Positions 8,587 to 16,909 of a DNA stretch of 64,000 bases are shown here, one piece after another; the stretch's first letter is position 1, and each line of letters starts with the position of its first letter. A program made the position numbers and the translations under genes. Under the pieces are notes generated by a model. The model had not been told where the DNA came from. It did not search any database and saw only the letters and a program-made list of their open reading frames with translations. The DNA comes from Pseudomonas putida (lineage in GTDB: Bacteria > Pseudomonadota > Gammaproteobacteria > Pseudomonadales > Pseudomonadaceae): the NCBI GenBank assembly GCA_041071465.1, contig CP163498.1, forward strand, positions 620,001 to 684,000, in the 5' to 3' direction.

Positions 8587-9298
8587 TTGGATGGGTTCTA
8601 CGATCACCCTGGGATTTGCCTCTGTTGTGATTGGTATGCTGGCGGGCCGCGTTTGTACCTGGGGCGCTTGCTGCCTACCTGCACTCCTCAAGCGCCAATG
8701 GCAGCGGGATGCACGGGAACTGCTGGGGCTGGATTCAGAGAAACATTCCGACCTTCAACCGGCCAGAACCCCTTCGCGAGTAATCTGGACCGCGCAGATT
8801 AGCTGCGCTGCGTTGTCACTCGTGGTGACAATGCATTTTGGGCCAACTATGCAGGCCTTCTGTGCCCTGCTGTTTACCTGGATGCTTCTGGCTTTGAGCT
8901 TGATCGACAGTGAGCACCACCTACTGCCGGATTCGCTGGTAATACCAGGACTCTGGGCCGGCTTAGTCCTCAACTCCTTCGGACTGTTCACGGTACTGCA
9001 GGACGCTCTTTGGGGGTGTGTCGTTGGCTTTGGCTTCTTCTGGTCTGTGAGTCAACTAACCGGACTAATCACTGGCCGAGAAAGCATCGGTAGAGGCGAC
9101 ATTAAGCTGTTGGCATTGATGGGTGCGTGGGGTGGCCTACAGGTACTTGGCTGGACTGTAGTTTGCTCTCTGCTAGGTGCAGGTCTAGCCGCAATGCTTC
9201 TCATACTCCTGGGAAAGCGATCTACCGACGCAAGAATTCCATTTGGTCCGTTCATCTCCGCCGCAGGCTGGAGCGCATTTGTGATTCTAACTCATTGA
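8579..9298 (+). CDS. Prepilin peptidase, A24 family
   Basis: A 239-residue polytopic membrane protein of the type IV leader peptidase family. Both catalytic aspartate motifs are visible: LIDSEHHLLPD near residue 110 and GRGDIKLLALMG near residue 170. About seven hydrophobic segments are seen. The cysteine-rich N-terminal methylase domain of PilD is missing, so it may only cleave. The only prepilins in the window are PilS and PilV, about 19 kb away, and they are the obvious substrates. ATG 8579 overlaps the end of the STY4528 gene. Confidence 0.82.
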   Translation: MSDWMGSTITLGFASVVIGMLAGRVCTWGACCLPALLKRQWQRDARELLGLDSEKHSDLQPARTPSRVIWTAQISCAALSLVVTMHFGPTMQAFCALLFTWMLLALSLIDSEHHLLPDSLVIPGLWAGLVLNSFGLFTVLQDALWGCVVGFGFFWSVSQLTGLITGRESIGRGDIKLLALMGAWGGLQVLGWTVVCSLLGAGLAAMLLILLGKRSTDARIPFGPFISAAGWSAFVILTH

Positions 9299-9315
9299 TT
9301 AATAACCCATGGACC

Positions 9316-10133
9316 ATTAGTCGAGTGATGCGGCCCGCATCATTCACCGGCATCGACACCGGCGCGAGCCAGGTCGAGTGGTTCCACCGGAATCCCCTGA
9401 TAGTGAGGCCCGCATCATTCACTGGCACCGACACCGGCGCGAGCCAGGTCGAGTGGTTCCACTGGAACCACCTGACAGTGATGCGGCCCGCATCATTCAC
9501 CGGCACCGGCACCGCCGTGAGCCAGGTCGAGTGATTCCACTGGAATCGCCTGATAGTGATGCGGCCCGCATCACTCACCTGATTCGACACCGGCGCCGAG
9601 GCCGGGTCGAGTGGTTCCACCAGAATCCCCTGATAGTGATGCGGCCCGCATCATTCACTGGCACCGGCACCGGCGCGAGCCGGGTCGAGTGGTTCCACCA
9701 GAATCCCCTGATAGTGATGCGGCCCGCATCATTCACTGGCACCGGCACCGGCGCGAGCCAGGTCGAGTGGTTCCACTGGAACCACCTGACAGTGATGCGG
9801 CCCGCATCATTCACCGGCACCGACACCGGCGCGAGCCAGGTCGAGTGATTCCACTGGAATCGCCTGATAGTGATGCGGCCCGCATCACTCACCTGATTCG
9901 ACACCGGCGCCGAGGCCGGGTCGAGTGGTTCCACCAGAATCCCCTGATAGTGATGCGGCCCGCATCATTCACTGGCACCGGCACCGGCGCGAGCCAGGTC
10001 GAGTGGTTCCACTGGAACCACCTGACAGTGATGCGGCCCGCATCATTCACCGGCACCGGCACCGCCGTGAGCCCGATCGAGTGTTGTCACCGGCACCACC
10101 TGGGAGTGTTGCGGCCCGCAACACCAGGATGGT
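9316..10133. repeat. Tandem array of about ten 78-bp palindromic units
   Basis: About ten units of 75-79 bp repeat head to tail. Each has a first dyad GATGCGGCCCGCATC, a spacer rich in CACCGGC, and a second dyad of the type GTGGTTCCACTGGAACCAC. A four-unit block of about 313 bp is itself duplicated (for example 9551 and 9864). The last diverged unit (10107-10127) changes both arms of the first dyad together, giving GTGTTGCGGCCCGCAACAC. From memory, pKLC102 has an oriV built of tandem 57-bp repeats in this part of the element, so an origin or partition site is likely. Open frames across it are repeat artefacts. Confidence 0.85.
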
Positions 10134-10242
10134 GTGCGCCGACTATGACAAATCCAGCACCCCGGGTTCTTCATTTATTACTGCGCGCCCAACAGCCTAA
10201 AAGCAGCATGGACATCGTTCACCCACCTTATATAAGGAAACC

Positions 10243-10974
10243 ATGTCCATGGCTGACAACTATCAGCTCAACATCGGCTCCCTCAGGAGCCAGGTCCAGC
10301 TGACTCTCCACACCCACCATGCTGCCCGAATCTGGCTGGGCCGCCAGAAGACCGATGACAAACACAGCATCCTCGGGCTGGCGGGCTTCTGCCTCAAGAT
10401 CAACCAGATCGACCGTGGAGCGGCCCAGGACGACCCATACTCGGACTGGTGGATGATCAGGATCGAAGAGAAGATTCAGGAAGTGGACGATGCCCTGAAG
10501 GCCATCGACAGCCGCCTGGATGAAGTGATGGCCCAGTTGCCCAAGGCGCTCGAAATCGGTGAGAACCTCTCCATTCAACCGCTGAAGCTGCCACTCTTCA
10601 TTTCCAACCCGCTGGGCTTCAAGGGCGTCCATCTACTGACTCAATACGACGAAGTCGTCCGCCGCATCCTGCTGGCTCAGCACGTCGCCATGATCGGCCG
10701 CCGCGATGGCGAGATCTGGATAGACGAGGGTGCTCACCTGCTGCGCAGTCTTTTTGGACTGGCCCAGCTCCATCGATTCTCCGGTGCATCGCGTGACGAC
10801 TTCGCCGCCAACAATGCACGGGCTGAAAACGCGCGCGAGATGTACAAGCGCTACGGCGACATCCCCCAGGACATCCTGGAAGGCACCCGCAGGTCGAACT
10901 TTGCCCCGCCCATCCGCCGTGGTTCCGCAGACCCGGTCGAGGATCTGGATGACGATCTCGAAGGCGAGGCCTGA
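10243..10974 (+). CDS. ICE protein, PFL_4669 family
   Basis: A 243-residue protein matching the PFL_4669 family restricted to PFGI-1-class ICEs: N-terminal LRSQVQLTLHTHHAARIWLG, central DPYSDWWMIRIEEKI and SNPLGFKGVHLLTQYDEVVR, and an acidic C-terminal tail. ATAAGGA precedes ATG 10243; ATG 10249 is an alternative start. The function is unknown; the position between the repeat array and ssb suggests DNA metabolism. Confidence 0.85.
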   Translation: MSMADNYQLNIGSLRSQVQLTLHTHHAARIWLGRQKTDDKHSILGLAGFCLKINQIDRGAAQDDPYSDWWMIRIEEKIQEVDDALKAIDSRLDEVMAQLPKALEIGENLSIQPLKLPLFISNPLGFKGVHLLTQYDEVVRRILLAQHVAMIGRRDGEIWIDEGAHLLRSLFGLAQLHRFSGASRDDFAANNARAENAREMYKRYGDIPQDILEGTRRSNFAPPIRRGSADPVEDLDDDLEGEA

Positions 10975-10979
10975 TCCTG

Positions 10980-11516
10980 ATGCGTTTGGACCCCCAACCC
11001 ATGGAGGCCCTGCAACAGGGTGCCTTCAAACCGCTGCAACAGGGTGCCTATCAGGCGCTGCAACAGAGTGCCTCACTAAAAGGCCTTTTAAAGCCCTTTA
11101 AAGGTAAGGGGGAGCTGATCCAGTTGGCGGAGCATTGCGCATCGCTGGAGGCAGGGTTGCGCGCCATTACCCAGGAAGTGCTGGCCCAGGTCCGTCAACA
11201 TCCATTCGCCCTGCTGCCCGTCAGGCTCATCGAGCAAAACACAGCGGCTGGCACAACCTTTCTTCGCTGGCAAAGCGTGCAAGGTCGGCGCATGGGTGTC
11301 GGCGTATGGGCCCAGATGATCCACGCCCCCAAAACACCAACCCACTTGCTGCAGGACCTGTTTGCCCTGGAGCAACACCGAATCACCCTGAACATGCAGA
11401 TCAGCCTCATCCACTCAATCGGCAAACAGGCCGCCGAGTGCGCAGAAAAAATGGGGCAGGCCGAGGCCGAATATCAGGCTCGACTGCAGCAGGTCATGAA
11501 CCCACCTCAACACTGA
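10980..11516 (+). CDS. DUF3158 family protein
   Basis: A 178-residue protein of the ICE-specific DUF3158 family, which normally lies between PFL_4669 and ssb as here. The N-terminus has a threefold repeat LQQGAF / LQQGAY / LQQSAS encoded by three near-identical 18-19 base repeats (from about 11007, 11034 and 11058). The body is helical with FLRWQSVQGRRMGVGVW in the middle. Function unknown. Confidence 0.8.
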   Translation: MRLDPQPMEALQQGAFKPLQQGAYQALQQSASLKGLLKPFKGKGELIQLAEHCASLEAGLRAITQEVLAQVRQHPFALLPVRLIEQNTAAGTTFLRWQSVQGRRMGVGVWAQMIHAPKTPTHLLQDLFALEQHRITLNMQISLIHSIGKQAAECAEKMGQAEAEYQARLQQVMNPPQH

Positions 11517-11529
11517 ACGGAGATACACC

Positions 11530-12042
11530 ATGGGTACACCAGTAGTTTGGGAAGGCAACGTCGGCAACGCTGCCGAGCACCGGTCGTTCGCCAACGGCAA
11601 CAAAGATCCGCGGCACATGCTGCGACTCAATGTGATGTTCGACAACTCGATCCCTGATGGCCAGGGTGGCTACAAGGATCGTGGTGGCTTCTGGGCCAAC
11701 GTCGAATGGTGGCACCAGGATGCCGAGCGGTTCGCAGCGCTGTTCCAGAAGGGCATGCGCGTTGTGGTGATTGGCCGCGCGATCATGGACAGCTGGACGG
11801 ATAAACAAAGTGGCCAGGAGGTGTCTGCGCTCAAGGTCGAAGCCAGCCGGATCGCGATTCTTCCACATCGCATCGAGCACGTATCTCTGTCTGGCGGCGG
11901 CGGCGGTCAGCGTCCGACCAACCAACCGCAGGGTCAGGCGCGCAGTCAGACCAGCGGTGGCCAGGCTCAAAACGTGCCTCAGCCGAGCCCCGAGGACATG
12001 CGCCACTACGGCGAAGGCTTTGACGACGACATCCCTCTGTAG
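11530..12042 (+). CDS. ssb: Single-stranded DNA-binding protein
   Basis: A 170-residue SSB. The OB fold occupies about residues 5-115 (VVWEGNVGNAAEHRSF, GGFWANVEWWHQDAERFAAL, MRVVVIGRAIMDSW). A Gly/Gln-rich linker follows and the acidic C-terminal tip DDDIPL matches the partner-recruiting end of bacterial SSBs. ICE SSBs protect the transferred strand and support element replication. A GGAG Shine-Dalgarno lies upstream of ATG 11530. Confidence 0.92.
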   Translation: MGTPVVWEGNVGNAAEHRSFANGNKDPRHMLRLNVMFDNSIPDGQGGYKDRGGFWANVEWWHQDAERFAALFQKGMRVVVIGRAIMDSWTDKQSGQEVSALKVEASRIAILPHRIEHVSLSGGGGGQRPTNQPQGQARSQTSGGQAQNVPQPSPEDMRHYGEGFDDDIPL

Positions 12043-12238
12043 CCCCCCTTAATTTGGCGCGCCACATCGCGAAGCTCCTGGTGACAAGGATGTCACTACG
12101 AGCTACCCCTCCCTTCGATGAAGCTTCGCCGTAGAAACCCAACTACATCTTGGCAGGCATTTTTCAGGCGCCGTTCGTGAAGTTGCCGATGACAAGGACA
12201 GCGCCTCGCCACCTATTTCCGCTTCGAGGTAACGTCCC

Positions 12239-12625
12239 GTGCACCACGACTACCCGGAATATCCATCCGTCAAAGCGACGGTAGACTCCTCGCGCTACAT
12301 GGAAGCCGTACATGCTCTCGAAGGCGTTCCCCAGGTCTTTTGCGACGGCGAAACCATCCTCCTGCCCGAGGCTGAGGTGAAGGCCATCGAAATGCTTCGC
12401 TCCCAGTTCAAGGCCACCTTTGAGTATGGGCAGGCCGAGGAGTATCAGTTTGCGACCAAGGCCCGGGATGCAGGAGTGACGGCTGAGCTCCTGCGACTTG
12501 GGCAGGCAGTTTGCGACATCACAGGCCAACACGCTGAGGTGATGGTTCGTGCCGCATTGGAGGACCCCAGCGCGACGCTGCTGGCTTGGTCGGCACTCTA
12601 CCGCTCAAGCATGATTCCCCACTAG
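12239..12625 (+). CDS. Hypothetical protein
   Basis: A 128-residue protein starting at GTG 12239 with GAGGT upstream. It is acidic and helical (ETILLPEAEVKAIEMLRSQF, GQAVCDITGQHAEVMVRAAL). No family is recognised. It lies between ssb and topoisomerase in the backbone and is preceded by a degenerate repeat also found further on (see findings). Confidence 0.5.
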   Translation: MHHDYPEYPSVKATVDSSRYMEAVHALEGVPQVFCDGETILLPEAEVKAIEMLRSQFKATFEYGQAEEYQFATKARDAGVTAELLRLGQAVCDITGQHAEVMVRAALEDPSATLLAWSALYRSSMIPH

Positions 12626-13046
12626 GTCTGGCACACGGGCATTGGTGTGGGGCCTAATTTTTCCGCCGCCATTCGTGAAGTTTCTGGGAGCCAGAACAGA
12701 TCGACGCGACCGCCCACTCGACACTTGGCGTCAGATGCCACACAACTCCTGGCGGCCAGAACCTACTGCCCAGGGTCGCGCGCCTCGGGAAGCTCCCGCA
12801 ACCAGGACGGCAAGTCGTGGCCGAAGGGGCGCTGCAAGCAGCGCTTGCCCAGGTCAGGAGGCGGTTGAAATCGTCGCATTGGCAAATTACCATTTCCTGA
12901 AGGCATCTCCACCCTACAGCTGCTAACGTGTTTAAAAATTAGCTACTGGAGTCGAAAAAAGCGCCTTGTCGCGAGGCTTCCGGTATCAAGAATGTTTGAG
13001 GCGTGATCTGCCCGGCAGGTGCAGGGGCACTGATGAGGAGCATTCG
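12626..13046. other. Intergenic region without a convincing gene
   Basis: The stretch holds degenerate copies of a CGTGAAGTT...ACAAGGAC-type repeat also present at about 12057 and 12168 (here near 12670, 12740 and 12785). Short open frames occur but lack start signals and family features. Its end provides the leader of the next small gene. Confidence 0.5.
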
Positions 13047-13244
13047 ATGCAGCATGTAGTGGCCCAGGAGCGAAAAGCGGATAGGCGCCAGTTCAACAAC
13101 CCCCATCCTGCGGTGGAGGCTGCCGGAGTGGAAGCCGCCGAGAAAGGGCTGCCCGTGTATGCTTGTCCCTACAAGCACCCCGCCATGTTGGCCTCTTGGC
13201 TTAAAGGGTACAATCGAGCCCAGCAGCTCATCCTCAGCCTCTGA
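13047..13244 (+). CDS. Rmf/CrpP-like small protein
   Basis: A 65-residue basic protein starting at ATG 13047, six bases after a GAGGAG Shine-Dalgarno. The C-terminal 40 residues (AAGVEAAEKGLPVYACPYKH, then AMLASWLKGYNRAQQ) match the ribosome modulation factor/CrpP pattern G..A...G...CPY....AWL.GY..A. CrpP, a 65-residue protein first described from Pseudomonas plasmid pUM505, has been linked to ciprofloxacin tolerance and is found on PAGI/pKLC102-like elements; Rmf itself hibernates ribosomes. Which role applies here cannot be told from sequence. Confidence 0.7.
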   Translation: MQHVVAQERKADRRQFNNPHPAVEAAGVEAAEKGLPVYACPYKHPAMLASWLKGYNRAQQLILSL

Positions 13245-13305
13245 CCTCTTGCTCTTACAGCCTCCAGCTTGCGGTGGCCTTCACAGCCAACCTGCTGATT
13301 TTGTC

Positions 13306-13334
13306 TTGACACCCCTCCGCCTTCTCCCTAGAAT
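13306..13334 (+). promoter_or_regulatory. Strong sigma-70 promoter for the Abi gene
   Basis: A consensus -35 TTGACA (13306-13311), a 17-bp spacer and TAGAAT (13329-13334) point to transcription starting near 13341, about 75 bases before the abi start. The gene is thus expressed independently of the ICE backbone. Confidence 0.7.
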
Positions 13335-13413
13335 CACCGCCCAATCGCGCCTGAACCTCTGGTGCTGGCTTTGTCCAGTATTATGTTTGGGCCTTCTTTT
13401 ATCTGGAACATGG

Positions 13414-14409
13414 ATGTTGCAGCAGCTAGCCCCTCCTAAGCCATTCAAAAATTATTCCGAACTGGTTGAGCTACTGATTACCAGAGGCATGCTCGTACCT
13501 GACCCCAACCGAGCAGAACGGAAGATTTCACAGATCGGCTATTATCGGCTCAGTGGTTACTGGCAGCCCGCGCGCGACTTTGATAGGGACGAGCAACAGA
13601 ATGTCCTTATCTGCCAAGTAACACGCAAACCGCGTAGAAAAAGCAATTTTCTACCTGACACAACCTTCAATGACGCCGTCGATCTTTATCTTTTTGATAA
13701 GAAACTTAGACAACTCATGCTTGACGCGATTGAACGGATTGAGATCCAGGTCAGGACTGTAATTGCTCACGAGGTTGGCTACCACTCACCAATGGCGTAT
13801 ACGGACTCGCAGTTCATTCGCCCTAAACAGACCGAAGACTGGAATGACCGCAAAACTAACCAAAAACGAAATACTTGGTTAGAGTGGCAAAAACGCCAAA
13901 AAAATCTGTTGGATCGTAGCCAAGAAGACTCCATTGAATGGCATAGACGCGCGCACAAAGCTATTCCGTTCTGGGTAGCTGTGGAGGCATGGGATTTTGG
14001 TACACTATCGAAATACTTCGAAATCCTCAAAGGCAACCATCAAAATCGCATTGCGGCTCGACTAGGTATTAGTGATACCCACGTGCTAACTCAGTGGCTA
14101 CGAGAGATAAATACCTTGCGCAACAGGTGCGCACATCATACTCGTATTTGGAACCAAGTAGCGGCCAACCCGCTCTCCGTTCTTGACAACCCTTATTTTC
14201 AAAACCTGGCGCTTGACCAAAATGCCCGATCTCGAATATTCGGGCTAATCAGCGTCATCTGGCTGCTTGTTCAACGCTTGGGGCCAAGTTCAAGCTGGAT
14301 AAAACAGGTCGCAGATCTACTCGACTCTAAGCCCTCCTTGCCTGGTTGCCAATTCTCCTCACTTGGGCTTCCAGAAGCTGGATTCCCCAGGAAGCTCTTT
14401 GGAATCTGA
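13414..14409 (+). CDS. Abi family (HEPN) abortive-infection protein
   Basis: A 331-residue protein of the Abi_2/AbiD-AbiF type. Early residues (PPKPFKNYSELVELLITRGM, ISQIGYYRLSGYW) are the family's N-terminal signature. The motif RNRCAHHTRIWN near residue 235 is the Rx4-6H active site of HEPN ribonucleases. Such proteins abort phage infection by cleaving RNA. The gene is richer in A+T than the backbone and has its own promoter, so it looks like defence cargo between ssb and topoisomerase. Start ATG 13414 has a weak ribosome site; an ATG four bases earlier is in another frame. Confidence 0.82.
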   Translation: MLQQLAPPKPFKNYSELVELLITRGMLVPDPNRAERKISQIGYYRLSGYWQPARDFDRDEQQNVLICQVTRKPRRKSNFLPDTTFNDAVDLYLFDKKLRQLMLDAIERIEIQVRTVIAHEVGYHSPMAYTDSQFIRPKQTEDWNDRKTNQKRNTWLEWQKRQKNLLDRSQEDSIEWHRRAHKAIPFWVAVEAWDFGTLSKYFEILKGNHQNRIAARLGISDTHVLTQWLREINTLRNRCAHHTRIWNQVAANPLSVLDNPYFQNLALDQNARSRIFGLISVIWLLVQRLGPSSSWIKQVADLLDSKPSLPGCQFSSLGLPEAGFPRKLFGI

Positions 14410-14558
14410 TCAAGGAGACTAAATTGCACCACTCCTCATCACGCAATTCATAAAAGCAATCCCAACGAATTCCCGCCCTTTCAGTTGACCATTTCGCGTT
14501 GTGCCGCCTCCGGCCGGCGGCAAGAGTGCGCTCTGTTCGAACTGTTCAGGGTCACCTT

Positions 14559-16469
14559 ATGAAACTCATGATCATCGAGGCACCGGGCAAGCTGAAGAAG
14601 CTAGGGCCCATGATGAAGAAGATCCGGCCTGGCGAGCAATGGACGGTTGTAGCCACTGGTGGCCACATCCGAGACCTCCCTGAAAAGGGGATGGACGAGA
14701 CGATGATCACCACTGGGGTGCTCAAGAACCTCCGGCCGGTGTACGAGATGCTGCCCAAGAGTGCCCGCAACGTCAGCACGATCCGCAAGGCGCTAAAGGA
14801 CGCCACCGAGGTTTATATTGCCACTGACCCGGATCGCGAAGGTGAAAGCATCGCCTGGCACATTCAGCAGGCGCTGCGCATCAGCGAGTACAAGCGCGTC
14901 ACCTTCAATGAAATCACACAGAATCGTGTGCGGGAGGGTTTGGCTAACCCCCGCAAGATCGACGGCCAGCTCGTTGCTTCACAACAGTGCCGTAGGGTGC
15001 TCGACCGCTTGGTGGGCTACCCCGTCACTCAGGAGCTGCGCCGAGTCATGGGGCAACCCACGTCTGCGGGCCGTGTACAGTCACCTGCGCTCTACCTGGT
15101 TGTACTGCGCGAACGGGAGATCCGCAACTTCAAGGTCATCCACCACTTCGGCGCAGAACTGACCTTCAGGGACGAAGCTTCCAGCTTGGCCTGGACTGCC
15201 GCATGGCAGCCGGTGCCGGATTTTGCCAGCAAAGAACACCCTTACGTCCAGGACGGCACGCTCGCCGCCCGGGTCGCCGCCACCCGTGCAGTTATCGTGG
15301 AATCGTGCGAAGACGGCAAGAAGCGGCGTCCGCCGCCCGCACCGTTCATTTCGTCCACTTTGCAGCAAGCCGCCAGCGTGGCGTTGAAGCGGGACCCCGA
15401 CAAGACGATGCAGATTGCGCAACGCCTGTACGAGCAGGGTGTCATCACATACCACCGGACGGACAACCCCAACCTGGCCGATGAGGCCATGCCTGACATC
15501 CAGGCTGTCGCACGACGCCAGGGGCTCGACGTTGTAGACGAACGCCGGACGTTCAAGGCAGCAGACAGCGCACAGGAAGGTCACCCTGCGATCGCGCCAA
15601 CCGCTTGGGATGATGAGGTTGCGGGAGAGTCTTCCGATGAACAGGCGCTGTACAAGCTCATTCGGATCCGCGCACTGGCCAGCCAGCTCGCCGATGCCAT
15701 CTACGACGTGCGTACCGCAAAGTTGCTGGCCAAGGGGCCGGATCAAAGGCCGCTGCGCTTCGCTGCGACGGGTAGCTCGGTAGCCTATCTCGGCTGGATG
15801 AAGCTCCTGCAGCAAGACGACACGGATGAGGAGTCGACCGACCTGCCCAAAAATCCAGTGCCGGCGCTGCAACCTAAGCAGATCCTCAACGTACTCCAGG
15901 GCGAGGTGTTGAACCAGAAGACCAAACCGCCAGGGCGCTTTACTAAGGCCAGCTTGATCAAGGAACTGGAGCGTCGTGGGATTGGCAGGCCCAGCACCTT
16001 CTCCGCGATCGTTAAAAACATCACCAGCAAGGGCCTGGTCGTCGAGGAAAAGCGCAAGCTGGTACCAGGACCGCTGGGAGAGGCTACCGTCGCCCAGCTG
16101 GAAGGCCGATTCAGCTTCCTCGAGCTGGCTTTCACGAGCACGCTGGAGAAGGACTTGGATCGAATCGCCCGCGGTGAGGATAGGTACGGCCCTGTGGTCG
16201 CCAAGTTCTACGAGCACCTCCAGAGTGAGCTGGAAAGCCTCCGACAGGCGCCCACAGTGGCGATGAAGGCGCGGTCGCCTGAATCCTCATCGGGCGCCCA
16301 GGACGGCTACTCCTGCGGCAAGTGCGGGATGCCTCTCGCGCGCCGACAGAAGCGCGGCGATGGCGGTTACGACTTCTGGGGATGCACCGGGTTCAAAGCG
16401 AACAACTGCCGCGTGAGCTACCCCACAGTGGGCGACAAACCTGATATGACCAAGCCCAGGGGCATGTAG
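14559..16469 (+). CDS. topB: Type IA DNA topoisomerase (ICE-encoded)
   Basis: A 636-residue topoisomerase. It opens with MKLMIIEAPGKLKKL, carries the TOPRIM acidic motif DPDREGESIAWH near residue 90, GRVQSPALYLVVL near 170, the catalytic tyrosine in TYHRTDNP near 297, and a four-Cys C-terminal zinc finger from about residue 585 (CGKCGMPL...WGCTGFKANNC). It would decatenate or relax replicated element DNA. The active-site context is closer to TopA than to chromosomal TopB, although the locus is usually called topB or topA in these ICEs. Confidence 0.88.
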   Translation: MKLMIIEAPGKLKKLGPMMKKIRPGEQWTVVATGGHIRDLPEKGMDETMITTGVLKNLRPVYEMLPKSARNVSTIRKALKDATEVYIATDPDREGESIAWHIQQALRISEYKRVTFNEITQNRVREGLANPRKIDGQLVASQQCRRVLDRLVGYPVTQELRRVMGQPTSAGRVQSPALYLVVLREREIRNFKVIHHFGAELTFRDEASSLAWTAAWQPVPDFASKEHPYVQDGTLAARVAATRAVIVESCEDGKKRRPPPAPFISSTLQQAASVALKRDPDKTMQIAQRLYEQGVITYHRTDNPNLADEAMPDIQAVARRQGLDVVDERRTFKAADSAQEGHPAIAPTAWDDEVAGESSDEQALYKLIRIRALASQLADAIYDVRTAKLLAKGPDQRPLRFAATGSSVAYLGWMKLLQQDDTDEESTDLPKNPVPALQPKQILNVLQGEVLNQKTKPPGRFTKASLIKELERRGIGRPSTFSAIVKNITSKGLVVEEKRKLVPGPLGEATVAQLEGRFSFLELAFTSTLEKDLDRIARGEDRYGPVVAKFYEHLQSELESLRQAPTVAMKARSPESSSGAQDGYSCGKCGMPLARRQKRGDGGYDFWGCTGFKANNCRVSYPTVGDKPDMTKPRGM

Positions 16470-16606
16470 GCGAAATGTTTCGAAGGCGGTAATCCATTTC
16501 TCCTGTAGCAGGTTTCCCCCAACTGCCAATCTGCTCGCTCTTACGGGTGCGGGTAGGCGCACCTTGAATGATGACGAGTTGACTACTCATCCTCCCGGAG
16601 GTGCTT

Positions 16607-16909
16607 GTGGCCCGTTCCAAGAAAGTCATTGACCGGTTGAAGGCCGAGCAGGCGGACAATCCGAAGGTCCCTCATTATGAATCCCGGCCAGGCGAGTCGT
16701 GCTGGCCGTTACAACCTGACGACATCAAAACCGCTGGGTACTGGAAGCAGGAACGCAGACGTGTGCCGAAGGGCTCAGAGCCTGCGGCGTACGTAATCAG
16801 TGGCCAGGGAGGGTCGCTTCATGGCTCAGTACTCTTAACCCGATGGGTGCCTGCCTACCACCTGGACCAGACTGTGCCGATGAAGTCCAAGAGCGCGGAC
16901 GCCAATTGA
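16607..16909 (+). CDS. Hypothetical protein
   Basis: A 100-residue basic protein. GTG 16607 is preferred because GGAGG lies five bases upstream. It begins MARSKKVIDRLKAEQADN and contains SCWPLQPDDIKTAGYWKQER, but no family is recognised. Its TGA overlaps a possible TTG start of the helicase gene, suggesting coupling. Confidence 0.55.
   Translation: MARSKKVIDRLKAEQADNPKVPHYESRPGESCWPLQPDDIKTAGYWKQERRRVPKGSEPAAYVISGQGGSLHGSVLLTRWVPAYHLDQTVPMKSKSADAN

Noticed and set aside
9316..10133. CRISPR array
   Set aside because: The whole 78-bp unit repeats with no unique spacers, and there are no cas genes.
9127..10303. Several 100-230 codon open frames on both strands over the tandem array
   Set aside because: They are made of the same WFHxNP/RIIHWHRHRRE repeats, exist only because the 78-bp unit is a multiple of three, and have no ribosome sites.
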